This document shows positions 1-5,886 of a DNA stretch of 6,081 nucleotides, one piece after another (positions within the stretch are counted from its first letter, which is position 1; each line of letters starts with the position of its first letter). Source of the DNA: Cytophagales bacterium (GTDB lineage: Bacteria; Bacteroidota; Bacteroidia; Cytophagales; Cyclobacteriaceae); NCBI GenBank assembly GCA_029262955.1, contig JAJCYL010000143.1:1-6081 (forward strand), given 5' to 3'. Below the pieces are notes generated by a model. The model saw only the letters and a program-made list of their open reading frames with translations. It was not told the DNA's origin and ran no database searches. Position numbers and translations under genes: made by a program.

Positions 1-150
1 GCTATGTCTTTAAAGCGCCATGGTGCTCCTACGAACGTCATACAAGATAGCCTGGGGCATACAACCGAAGAAATGACTCAAAACTACCTTGAAACATTTG
101 GTGATACGGTAATCGATGAGTTTGATGAAATGATATTAGCCAAAATATAA
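1..150 (+). CDS. Tyrosine recombinase/integrase, C-terminal fragment (5' end outside window)
   Basis: Frame 1 is open from the window edge to a TAA at 148-150 and gives 49 residues. The segment contains SLGHTTEEMTQNYLETF. In the phage-integrase family this is the LGH motif (catalytic His of the second H/W box, residue 20 of the fragment), followed nine residues later by the nucleophilic Tyr in QNYLE (residue 29). The preceding SLKRHGAPTNVIQD matches the helix that usually follows the HxxR box. The HxxR Arg/His and the N-terminal arm- and core-binding domains lie upstream of the window. The sequence style resembles Bacteroidota mobile-element integrases rather than IntI or XerC/D. It acts on DNA by strand exchange through a covalent 3'-phosphotyrosine. 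It lies left of the repeat-bounded gene series and could be its mobiliser or the end of an unrelated element. The fragment cannot separate these. Confidence 0.9.
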   Translation, partial: AMSLKRHGAPTNVIQDSLGHTTEEMTQNYLETFGDTVIDEFDEMILAKI

Positions 151-906
151 TGTGACTATTGCGATCCAAGACTTCCATTATCCGAGCACTAATCCATCGG
201 AAATCCTAGCCAGAATTAAATTACATATTCGTAAATAAAGTATAAACACTCCCCTACTGGATAAGTAACTATTGGCTTGGGATATTTTCCGTGAGGCTGT
301 GGACCATAAACAAACCACATTCCGATTCTGGAGCCTTTCCCGCCGGAGGCACTCTTGGCGCATTTTTTGGAGCTTCCTCTTTCTATCGCCTTTCAATTGT
401 AAAACACAAACCGATCCGGGTTATGGCAAGAAAAAATAGGGTGCTTGCATCCGGTTGGAAATACATACCTGAAAGGTGGAGGTTTCCAAATTTTTACTTG
501 CCATGTTCTGGATGTAAGGTTTGTAACTTGATAGAAAGAAGACGGAGAAAAATGCTTGCATGGGCCAATTTAAAACTCGAAAAAGCGATTTAGGGAAGAG
601 CTTTTTCTCCATTATTCTGGGAACGGTTGATGCGAAAGGAAGAAATATGGATGACACCGATTAAAAATAAATGAATGGTGCCCTATTTCTTTTTTGTATC
701 AATGGTTACTGGTATAGGAGAACTATTTGCTGTTTCTTAGGTGAGTAGATGGATGGGGAAGCAGCAAAGTGTTCTCCCAAAGGAGGATTGGCTTAGGGAT
801 TGGAAGGTGAAAGTACCATGTACTTTGCGGGAGGCTTTGCGGGGAAAGCCCGACTTGAGGAAGGAAGGGAAGCCCCAAATAGCCTTAATCCGGTACTATT
901 AAAAGA
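151..906. other. Gene-free stretch between recombinase and first cassette repeat
   Basis: Open frames here (for example 291-593 on + and 421-657 or 178-396 on -) show no recognisable domain and have compositions typical of chance ORFs. GC is uneven, with richer patches near 330-360 and 770-880. A 9-nt word TGCTTGCAT occurs at 442-450 and 553-561. A structured GC-rich element lies at 810-852 and is listed separately. The region may hold remnants of older insertions, the recombinase 3' untranslated region or an attachment site, but nothing in it identifies one. Confidence 0.6.
810..852. repeat. Compact structured element with two hairpins and a tandem direct repeat
   Basis: A perfect 7-bp inverted repeat, AAAGTAC-CAT-GTACTTT, occupies 810-826. 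Overlapping it, the 9-mer CTTTGCGGG occurs at 823-831 and again at 835-843 (period 12). GGCTTT (833-838) pairs with AAAGCC (845-850) around a GCGGGG loop. This density of symmetry in an otherwise featureless region suggests a REP-like palindromic element or a structured RNA or DNA site. I do not recognise a named family. Confidence 0.4.
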
Positions 907-921
907 TTCGTTTTGTGAAAC
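907..921 (+). repeat. Cassette-boundary repeat R1
   Basis: TTCGTTTTGTGAAAC matches the consensus TTCGTTTTGTGAGAC at 14 of 15 positions. It is the leftmost clear copy and lies 82 bp before the HNH start codon. Together with R2 it brackets the HNH gene in a unit of 399 bp. Confidence 0.7.
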
Positions 922-937
922 AGGTCAGTTTTAAGCA

Positions 938-959
938 AAATACCCAAAAGTGGGTATTT
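938..959. repeat. Perfect 9-bp hairpin between R1 and the HNH gene
   Basis: AAATACCCA (938-946) pairs perfectly with TGGGTATTT (951-959) around a 4-nt AAAG loop. There is no T-run after it on either strand, so it is not a typical intrinsic terminator. It is either a 5'-leader hairpin of the HNH transcript or a structural part of the R1 junction, as other repeats also have an inverted repeat on their right side. Confidence 0.6.
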
Positions 960-1003
960 ACTATAATTTATATATTCCTGAACTTGCTATAAAACTACAT
1001 ATT

Positions 1004-1303
1004 ATGAGTTGGACTAATGAGCAAATTCAAGCCGTCTGGGAAAAAGGCAAAATTGTTAAACCAAATGATCCCAATGTTTATAGACAGGACGAATGTGATG
1101 CTTGGATCAAAAGGGATCGGCATGGCAATAGAAATTCAAACGTTGGTTGGGAAATAGATCATATCAAGCCTGAAGCTGATGGTGGATCTGACGATATTGG
1201 AAACCTTCGTCCATTACAGTGGGAAAACAATGTGTCAAAATCAGATGGGCGGTTAATCTGTGTAGTGACTGCTAGTGGCAATGAAAATGTAAAGATTAAG
1301 TAG
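1004..1303 (+). CDS. Small HNH endonuclease-like protein
   Basis: This 99-residue protein resembles a family of small stand-alone HNH proteins. The order is an N-terminal MSWTNEQIQAVWEKG helix, then an AWIKR/GNRNS segment (residues 33-45), then the HNH core. The core has GWEIDHIKP with D52-H53, the GGSDD turn (60-64), N67 of IGNLRP, and N75/N76 of WENN, giving an H-N-N variant of the metal-finger nuclease fold. HNH domains cut or nick DNA with one metal ion, but the substrate of this subfamily is not known to me. I chose ATG 1004 because homology-like sequence starts at MSW; a GTG at 950 in the same frame would add 18 residues without domain character and would begin inside the 938-959 hairpin. 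It is the only plus-strand gene between repeats, and its stop is 2 bp before R2. Confidence 0.85.
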   Translation: MSWTNEQIQAVWEKGKIVKPNDPNVYRQDECDAWIKRDRHGNRNSNVGWEIDHIKPEADGGSDDIGNLRPLQWENNVSKSDGRLICVVTASGNENVKIK

Positions 1304-1305
1304 CG

Positions 1306-1320
1306 TTCGTTTCGTGTGAC
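1306..1320 (+). repeat. Cassette-boundary repeat R2
   Basis: TTCGTTTCGTGTGAC matches the consensus at 13 of 15 positions. It fills the short gap between the HNH stop (1303) and the tail-to-tail stop of the permease pseudogene (1340). Its orientation is the same as all other copies although the genes on its two sides are on opposite strands. Confidence 0.65.
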
Positions 1321-1329
1321 AAAATACCA

Positions 1330-1375
1330 AGATCAAAATTCATTCGTATCTAAGTGCATCCACAGGGTTTGATCT
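1330..1375. repeat. 8-bp inverted repeat right of R2 (possible recombination-site arm)
   Basis: AGATCAAA (1330-1337) is the exact reverse complement of TTTGATCT (1368-1375). The span of 46 bp begins 9 bp after R2 and runs into the 3' end of the permease pseudogene. There is no T-run, so a terminator role is unlikely. Grouping it with the inverted repeats next to other R copies is an inference; chance cannot be excluded in AT-rich DNA. Confidence 0.35.
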
Positions 1376-4002
1376 GGCGCTAACCACAGTTTTAAATGCG
1401 ACCGCCAAAATTGCTATCACCATCACAACCAGTCCCGAAAACAGTAATATGGATGGACCTATGGTTATCCTCGTTGCGAAATTGTTCAACCACTCGGTCA
1501 TGATGACATGGATCATTGGCCAGGCAATGAGGTTAGCAACCAAGATCAAGAGGAAGTATTCACGAGACAGTAAAATAGCTATCTGGTTAAATCCTGCACC
1601 AAGTATCTTACGGATACCTATTTCTTTGGTTTTCCGTAACGCATTGTAGGAAGAAAGGCCAAATAGTCAGAGGCTGGCAATGAAGATGGCCAAGCTGGCA
1701 AAAACTAAAAATACCTTGCTGAATTTTCTTTCATCTGTATATTGACGGTTGTAGAATTCATCGAGGAAGAAGTATTCAAAAGGATTACGAGGATAAAAGG
1801 ATTCATACTGTTCTTTTATTTCATTTAAGACTTCTGAATAGTTGCTATTGGATAATCTGACTGCGTAGAATTCTGAGGGGCCGTTATTTAATCCAATTAA
1901 TAGCGGTTCTACTTCATTTTGAACAGACATTTGATTATAGTTATTTACTACTCCGATGATAGTCCACGCATCTTGGGATAACCCTATGGTTAATTTTTCA
2001 CCAATAGCCTCGTTAGGTGATTGGAATCCCAATGAATAAATGGCGGCTAAATTTAAGATTACGGAGGAAGAATCTGTTTTCAGTGCTGAATTGAAACCCT
2101 TCCGGCAATGACATCTATTTTGAGAGTTGGTAAATAATTGTGGCCAATCCATAGTGTTGAAAAAACCTTATAATCCCCTTTGGAGTCCAAGTATCTTTTT
2201 ATTCCAGCAGGATCAACTATCTCTCTACCTGGTATATTTGATCCACCCGCTATGGAGCTGATGTTGGAATTTTGCCTTAGTTCGTTTAAAAAAGCGGAGT
2301 GATGCTCCAAAAATTTGGAATCAAACTCATCTTCACGGTAATTAGGACCCCGGAATACGATCAATTCATCTTGATCGAAACCCAAATCCTGATCATTCAT
2401 ATGCTTAAGTTGCATAAAAATAATCGTCGTTCCTGCAATCAAAATAATTGATGCTGTGAATTGTAAAACTACGAGCACTTTTCGTTGAATACTGCTTGAC
2501 AGGCCGGTGACTTGTGTTCCCTTTAATATGTCAATAGGTTTATAAGAGGAGAGGACAAGTGCTGGATAGAGTGCAGATAAGATTGCACCAAATGTGAAAA
2601 CAGCTGTAAATAGACCCCAAAACATTGGATCTTTTAAAAAGTTTAAACCAAGTTTTGAATTTGTCAACCAATTGAAGTACTTGATTTCAACGATGAAGAA
2701 AATAATACCTAGCCATAATGATATAATATTAAGAATGAGAGATTCAAATATGAACTGCTTTATCATCTGTAGGCGGAATGCACCCAAGGTTTTACGGATT
2801 CCTACTTCTTTGGACCTTTCAATTGATCTGGCGGTTGACAAGTTGATGTAGTTAATCCAGGCCACTGCAAGAATAAAAAAAGCAACAAGGGTAAGGAAAT
2901 TGATGGCATTCACATCACCTTGTTCATCAGGTACAATTTCCCACTCAAGGTTGGAAAACAAATGAATGTCACCTAATGCCTGTAGTGGAAATATGTATCT
3001 GAAATTATATTCCTTAAATATTTCAGACCGATGCTCATACATAATTTTGTCAAAACGCTGCTCAAAAGCGGGGATGTCAGTTCCGGATTCTAGCAAAATG
3101 TAGGTATAGAAGAGGTTCCAGTTCCAACTATCCTCTGCCTCTCCTTCAGACCACCATTTGATAGTCTCATAAGAAAATAGCCAATCAAATTTTATATGAG
3201 AGTTATCTGGTATGTCTTTTGCGACCCCTGTTACTTCATAATTTGCTATACCGTCAACAGAGATTGTTTTTCCAAGAGCGCTTTCGTTCCCGAAATATTT
3301 TTTAGCTGTACTTTCAGTGAGAATAACAGTACGAACGTTGTTAAGGGCAGTTTCTGGATTGCCTTCAATCAAGGGGAAGTTAAAAATGCTCAAAAATTCA
3401 GGATCGACCATAAGGACTCGGTTTTGTCGAAACATCTTATTGTTATAAGCGATTACCAAAGAGGGAAAGGGGTGGGCCCTGGTAAATTTTACTGCCTCAG
3501 GCATATTTTCCTTTATAAATGGGCCTATTCGTGGTACGGTAGAGGCACTATTTCTTTGAAGTTGACCATTTCTATAGTCTTCGAAAGTAACTCTATAGAT
3601 GTTTTCAAAATTAGGATGGAATTGGTCGTATCCTCTTTCATAGGTTGTGTATTCGAGGATAAATAAGAAAGCCGCCATGCCAAGAGCAAGACCTAGAATG
3701 TTCAGTGACGAATACACCTTGCTCCGTTCGATATTTCTTATGGTTATTTTAAAGTAGTGTGGAAGCATAACGTAGCTGTTATTATTGATCGTCCTCTCAT
3801 CCTTTAACCCTATGTTTCTTAAGGATAGCAGTACATCTTTATAATAGTGAACTACAGCCGTTAAACGACCCTTTGATTGTAGCCTCTCATTGTACAACTC
3901 TTGAAGATCACCGAATACTTCATTAAACAGACTTGCATTGTAAATTATTCTTAGGATCCAGGTACCAAATCGCGGTGGTTTTGTAGAAGGGATTCTTGAC
4001 AT
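1340..4002 (-). pseudogene. ABC transporter permease (prefix domain + two FtsX/MacB modules), disrupted
   Basis: With two lesions repaired, the reading from ATG 4002 to TGA 1340 gives 887 residues, about full length for Bacteroidota prefix-domain permeases. The order is: an N-terminal cytoplasmic prefix (1-75); membrane segment 99-118; a MacB-type extracytoplasmic domain (about 120-365); membrane segments near 367-388, 419-440 and 460-484 with ERSKEVGIRKTLGA between; a second module starting at 508-530; a second periplasmic domain; TKEIGIRKILGAG; and the terminal NPVDALRYE. The reading frame shifts after residue 635 (IAGR), where GGAAGGGTTTC on the minus strand lacks one G expected for IAGRGFNSAL. 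At 1667-1669 an in-frame TGA stands at residue 779, where the family usually has Gly (ASL-G-LFGLSS), consistent with GGA to TGA. Such permeases export substrates or lipids with a separate ATPase; none is visible here. Sequencing error could explain one lesion, less easily both. It follows padR by 6 bp, presumably co-transcribed. Confidence 0.88.
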
Positions 4003-4008
4003 ACTAGA

Positions 4009-4341
4009 TCAGGCTTTTGAAAATGAAAGTTGAGGAATAACACTCCACAACTGTTCCCTTACATTTTTGGATTCCTGTAGAGCGGCAAACCCGGCACTAG
4101 TCACTTGAAAATACCTTTTTTGTTTGCCACCGCGTTTTTGAGTAGCTCCACCAAATGACGAGCTTAGGAATCCTTTGTTCTCTAACCTATACAAGGCAGA
4201 GTGAACAGCACTGATGTTGACTTTCTTATTGGCATTATGTTCAACGTCGCTTTTAACCGCCACTGCGTAAGCTTCATTAGGCAGCGAAGCAACGGTAAGT
4301 AATATCAATTCTTCAAACTCTCCGAGGTAAGTACCTTTCAT
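4009..4341 (-). CDS. PadR-family transcriptional regulator
   Basis: This 110-residue protein has the full PadR winged-helix layout. The opening GEFEELILLTVASL with EAYAVAV forms the first helices. NISAVHSALYRLENKGFL (about 42-59) is the recognition helix and following strand. RGGKQKRYFQVTSAGFAAL (about 69-87) is the wing and the start of the dimer helix. The protein binds DNA as a dimer and usually represses its own operon, with release by a ligand or stress signal. Its TGA is 6 bp before the permease ATG, so the two genes form an operon. The pairing of PadR with a prefix-domain permease is common in Bacteroidota. The gene is intact although its partner is broken. Confidence 0.92.
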   Translation of the reverse strand: MKGTYLGEFEELILLTVASLPNEAYAVAVKSDVEHNANKKVNISAVHSALYRLENKGFLSSSFGGATQKRGGKQKRYFQVTSAGFAALQESKNVREQLWSVIPQLSFSKA

Positions 4342-4540
4342 GATTTTTACTGATTATCTATATAAATGTAAATATTATAATTAATAATCTTCACTTTTGT
4401 AAATATTTAAATTGACTGCGTTTTAATTAGTTATGATGTTTTACAAGGATGACACAATAATCAACAATGGAGCCATATCCTATTTGAGTTACATCCCTGT
4501 TGCTTCAACTACTGAGAGCGTTAAGGCAAGTAGATTAACT
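4342..4540. promoter_or_regulatory. AT-rich upstream region of the padR operon with a repeated 10-mer
   Basis: This is the only long spacer inside the cassette series. The 10-mer TGTAAATATT occurs at 4367-4376 and again at 4398-4407, offset by 31 bp (about three helical turns). The second copy overlaps the palindrome TAAATATTTA (4400-4409). The first copy lies 25 bp upstream of the padR start codon, where autoregulatory PadR sites are usually found. I infer promoter and operator functions; I see no clear Bacteroidota -7/-33 pair. The part from 4433 to R3 contains a short plus-strand ORF, described separately. Confidence 0.4.
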
Positions 4541-4552
4541 TTCGTTTTGTGA
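4433..4552 (+). CDS. Possible 39-residue ORF ending inside repeat R3 (doubtful)
   Basis: An open frame runs from ATG 4433 (or the adjacent ATG 4436) to TGA 4550-4552. Its last codons and stop are supplied by R3, so it ends TFVL. It resembles no family I know and has no obvious Shine-Dalgarno sequence. In its favour: it occupies the otherwise empty half of the padR upstream region, faces away from padR, and like the HNH gene is a plus-strand frame ending at a repeat. It may equally be a truncated remnant or chance. Confidence 0.18.
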   Translation: MMFYKDDTIINNGAISYLSYIPVASTTESVKASRLTFVL

Positions 4553-4555
4553 GAC
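4541..4555 (+). repeat. Cassette-boundary repeat R3
   Basis: This is an exact consensus copy, TTCGTTTTGTGAGAC. It is identical to R6 over 17 bp when one flanking base on each side is included (4540-4556 and 5654-5670). It is 2 bp from the stop of the SnoaL-like gene. Confidence 0.8.
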
Positions 4556-4557
4556 TC

Positions 4558-4902
4558 TTATTTAAACAACGTGGTATCAAATACAAGTAAAATTCTGCTG
4601 ATTTTGTTTTTAGCATTTACTTCGAAAGTTTGGGCCATGATTGTGGAGATCCCAGGCTTAGAGAATTTATAGATCAAACAAGCAGATGTTTCATCCTCAT
4701 ATTGACTGAGCAATTCATACTCAAATTTCTTAGGAGGATCTGCTTGCATCGCGGCGATATAATCATTGGCATTGTTGTAGGAATAAAATGGTCCTTCAAA
4801 TATTAGATCATCTGATAGATATTGTTTTAATTCCTCAAAGTCTCCGCTATCATAAAAGATCTCCATATACTTAATTGCAAGATCTAGAGGTTCCATATTC
4901 AT
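4558..4902 (-). CDS. NTF2/SnoaL-like small protein
   Basis: This 114-residue protein fits the NTF2-like alpha+beta cone fold: an N-terminal helix LDLAIKYMEIFYDSGDFEELKQYL, then LSDDLIFEGPFYSYNNANDYIAAM (the usual turn, strand and helix), followed by long strands containing YELLSQYEDETSACLIYKF and the C-terminal KISRILLVFDTTLF. Members include polyketide cyclases, isomerases and many uncharacterised proteins with a ligand pocket; nothing here fixes the substrate. It has no signal peptide, so it is probably cytoplasmic. ATG 4902 overlaps one base of repeat R4; an alternative ATG at 4896 (MEPLDL) leaves a 5-bp gap to the repeat, close to the 6- and 7-bp gaps of the next two genes, and may be the true start. 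The stop lies 2 bp from R3. Confidence 0.82.
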   Translation of the reverse strand: MNMEPLDLAIKYMEIFYDSGDFEELKQYLSDDLIFEGPFYSYNNANDYIAAMQADPPKKFEYELLSQYEDETSACLIYKFSKPGISTIMAQTFEVNAKNKISRILLVFDTTLFK

Positions 4903-4916
4903 TCGTTTTATGAGAC
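4902..4916 (+). repeat. Cassette-boundary repeat R4
   Basis: TTCGTTTTATGAGAC matches the consensus at 14 of 15 positions. It nearly fills the 23-bp gap between the ABM-like stop (4926) and the SnoaL-like start (4902). A related TGTGAC follows at 4920-4925. Confidence 0.78.
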
Positions 4917-4920
4917 TTCT

Positions 4921-4978
4921 GTGACTTACATAATAGGTGTAAATTCAGAAAACAAATTAGTGCTTTCATCTAAGTCAC
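4921..4978. repeat. 8-bp inverted repeat right of R4 (possible recombination-site arm)
   Basis: GTGACTTA (4921-4928) is the exact reverse complement of TAAGTCAC (4971-4978), spanning 58 bp. The left arm starts 4 bp after R4 and covers the stop codon of the ABM-like gene; the right arm lies in its coding sequence. A further run of partial pairing follows after a G-G mismatch. This resembles the size of short integron attC hairpins, but the arms are not GTTRRRY boxes. The functional reading is inference. Confidence 0.38.
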
Positions 4979-5258
4979 TTATTGGAACATATTCGCAAAC
5001 TTTCGCATAGTCGTTCATCATTTTCTGTATTACCGGCTTAGAATGAGCTGACTCTATTGCTTCCTTAGATTTCCATCCAAAAATTTCAATTATTGTTCCA
5101 TCCTTAGATTGCATTATAATCGACTTCCTATCAGAAACTAAGTTTTCCCTATCAAGAATCTGCCAATGAACTTTCATCAATTCTAATAATTCCGCTTCCT
5201 TCCCTGGAAACGGTTTATATCCAACAATTACTATTCTTTCCATCACATTTACTTTCAT
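4926..5258 (-). CDS. Dimeric alpha/beta-barrel protein, antibiotic biosynthesis monooxygenase (ABM)-like
   Basis: This 110-residue protein has the pattern of a single ferredoxin-like ABM domain: strand MERIVIVGYKPFPGKE, helix AELLELMKVHWQIL, strands KSIIMQSKDGTIIEIFGWKS, helix KEAIESAHSKPVIQKMMNDYAKVC and strand EYVPISDL, followed by a short tail LFSEFTPI. Proteins of this superfamily form dimers and range from quinone-forming monooxygenases to stress proteins; no catalytic residue is decisive here. ATG 5258 leaves 7 bp to R5, like the glyoxalase gene's 6 bp; ATG 5243 (MERIV) is a possible alternative. It is in the same orientation as its neighbours but separated from both by repeat copies. 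Confidence 0.8.
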   Translation of the reverse strand: MKVNVMERIVIVGYKPFPGKEAELLELMKVHWQILDRENLVSDRKSIIMQSKDGTIIEIFGWKSKEAIESAHSKPVIQKMMNDYAKVCEYVPISDLDESTNLFSEFTPIM

Positions 5259-5265
5259 GATTTTA

Positions 5266-5280
5266 TTTGATTTGTGAGAC
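5266..5280 (+). repeat. Cassette-boundary repeat R5
   Basis: TTTGATTTGTGAGAC matches the consensus at 13 of 15 positions, with the 3' half TTTGTGAGAC exact. It occupies the 24-bp gap between the glyoxalase-like stop (5283) and the ABM-like start (5258). Confidence 0.7.
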
Positions 5281-5326
5281 CTTTAGGCTGAAACTGCTTC
5301 ATTAAACCTTAATAAGTTTCCAAAGG
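5280..5326. repeat. Nested imperfect hairpin right of R5
   Basis: Three successive complementary boxes nest within 47 bp: CCTTT (5280-5284) with AAAGG (5322-5326), GAAACT (5290-5295) with AGTTTC (5315-5320), and ATTAA (5301-5305) with TTAAT (5309-5313) around an ACC loop. The unpaired bases are strongly one-sided (5 versus 1 at both interior loops), as in integron attC single-strand hairpins. It overlaps the last codons of the glyoxalase-like gene, so codon constraints or chance in AT-rich DNA could also produce it. Confidence 0.35.
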
Positions 5327-5648
5327 GATCTTCAATTTCCATTTGTTTGGTTTGCCATGGAGTACTTGATACTTTAGGAACTGAGGGGTCTTTCTTCGAG
5401 ATTTCTAAATAATAACTGTCTATCCCTTTCGTCTTTACGAAAACTATGACTTCTGTTTGAAATCGCTCATTCTCAGTGAGGTGAAGAGTTAGGCCATTCT
5501 TAGATACCTGCATATAAACAGGTTCAGTTTCACCAAATCGATGCTCCCAGTCTATATTGAATCCAAGAAAATCAACATAGAACTGGATGGACTTTTCATA
5601 ATCAAGAATTCTAAATGTTGGAATACCTTCTAATTCAATGCTACTCAT
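5283..5648 (-). CDS. Glyoxalase/bleomycin-resistance-like (VOC) protein
   Basis: This 121-residue protein has the two beta-alpha-beta-beta-beta modules of the vicinal-oxygen-chelate fold. The first module has IPTFRILDYEKSIQFYVDFLGF, then DWEHRFGETEPVYMQVSKNGLTLHL. The second has TEVIVFVKTKGIDSYYLEI and the hallmark KQMEIEDPFGNLLRFNE. It looks most like the bleomycin-resistance-type 'glyoxalase superfamily' subgroup, which binds compounds such as glycopeptide antibiotics as dimers; the actual ligand is unknown and metal ligands are not evident. The frame stays open to ATG 5726, but that extension would read through repeat R6 and the adjacent 40-residue gene. The domain begins at MSSIELEG, so I set the start at ATG 5648, 6 bp after R6. 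The stop is 2 bp from R5. Confidence 0.88.
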   Translation of the reverse strand: MSSIELEGIPTFRILDYEKSIQFYVDFLGFNIDWEHRFGETEPVYMQVSKNGLTLHLTENERFQTEVIVFVKTKGIDSYYLEISKKDPSVPKVSSTPWQTKQMEIEDPFGNLLRFNEAVSA

Positions 5649-5654
5649 TTGATT

Positions 5655-5669
5655 TTCGTTTTGTGAGAC
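5655..5669 (+). repeat. Cassette-boundary repeat R6
   Basis: This is an exact consensus copy TTCGTTTTGTGAGAC, 6 bp upstream of the glyoxalase-like start. It lies 25 bp beyond the stop of the 40-residue gene. An inverted pair AACTTT (5672-5677) and AAAGTT (5707-5712) follows on its right. Confidence 0.8.
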
Positions 5670-5694
5670 TAAACTTTCGGTGGTTCCCTCGAAA

Positions 5695-5817
5695 TTATTT
5701 CTTAATAAAGTTGTAAGTCCTTCCAATAAGCCTGAAGATACCCATTATTAACCCTTGAAATAGGAGGTCGACAAAGACTCTAATTAGAAACTCTCCAATG
5801 AACTCGATAACTATCAT
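5695..5817 (-). CDS. Small hydrophobic 40-residue protein, unknown function
   Basis: Translation from ATG 5817 to TAA 5695 starts MIVIEFIGEFLIRVFVDLLF and ends RLIGRTYNFIKK. It is rich in Ile, Leu, Phe and Val with periodic charged residues (E5, E9, R13, D17) and a basic tail. It is therefore a candidate membrane-associated or amphipathic helical protein. The ATG directly abuts an AGGAG, which is too close for a normal Shine-Dalgarno; an AGAAAGAAA stretch lies further upstream. Support for a real gene: it fills the interval between R6 and R7, has coherent composition, and keeps the array's orientation. It resembles small Bacteroidota hypothetical proteins in style, but I cannot name a family. 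It overlaps only the unlikely long start of the glyoxalase gene. Confidence 0.6.
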   Translation of the reverse strand: MIVIEFIGEFLIRVFVDLLFQGLIMGIFRLIGRTYNFIKK

Positions 5818-5837
5818 CTCCTGATTGTTTCTTTCTG

Positions 5838-5850
5838 TTCGTTTTGAGAA
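5838..5850 (+). repeat. Decayed cassette-boundary repeat R7
   Basis: TTCGTTTTGAGAA matches the consensus if two bases (TG) are missing from the middle and the last C is changed. It lies 20 bp upstream of the 40-residue gene and directly abuts the T-tract of the terminator. Its left half is exact. Confidence 0.5.
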
Positions 5851-5886
5851 AAAAATAAAAGGCTATGAAAAATTCAATAGCCTTTT
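5850..5886 (-). terminator. Intrinsic terminator for minus-strand transcription
   Basis: A perfect 10-bp stem, AAAAGGCTAT (5857-5866) with ATAGCCTTTT (5877-5886), encloses a 10-nt loop. Read on the minus strand, the stem is followed by TTTTATTTTTTT, the U-tract expected of a Rho-independent terminator. On the plus strand only TTTT follows, so it is mainly minus-directed. It would stop transcripts entering the array from the right, and so may insulate the gene series or end a short RNA started near 5990-6081. Confidence 0.8.

Noticed and set aside
141..156. Possible further repeat copies at 141-156 (AATGTGACT) and 284-299 (TTTTCCGTGAGGCT)
   Set aside because: The matches to the consensus are too weak (the second about 10 of 16) to separate from chance.
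178..657. Open frames at 291-593 (+), 178-396 (-) and 421-657 (-)
   Set aside because: They overlap each other on opposite strands, have no recognisable motifs and unusual compositions, and no boundary repeat or initiation signal supports any of them.
1331..1375. Inverted repeat near the permease end as an intrinsic terminator
   Set aside because: The arms are 30 bp apart, the stem is AT-rich and no T-tract follows on either strand.
1449..3666. Plus-strand frames at 1449-1649, 2594-2851 and 3196-3666
   Set aside because: They are antisense to the permease pseudogene, whose minus-strand translation matches a permease throughout these positions.
4902..5669. Boundary repeat as a Shine-Dalgarno or 5'-leader motif
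   Set aside because: R4, R5 and R6 do precede start codons, but R1 and R2 bracket an oppositely oriented gene, and R3 lies 200 bp from the padR start.
5649..5726. Longer start for the glyoxalase-like protein at 5726
   Set aside because: The extra 26 residues would be encoded by repeat R6 and part of the 40-residue gene in another frame, and the domain begins at MSSIELEG (5648).
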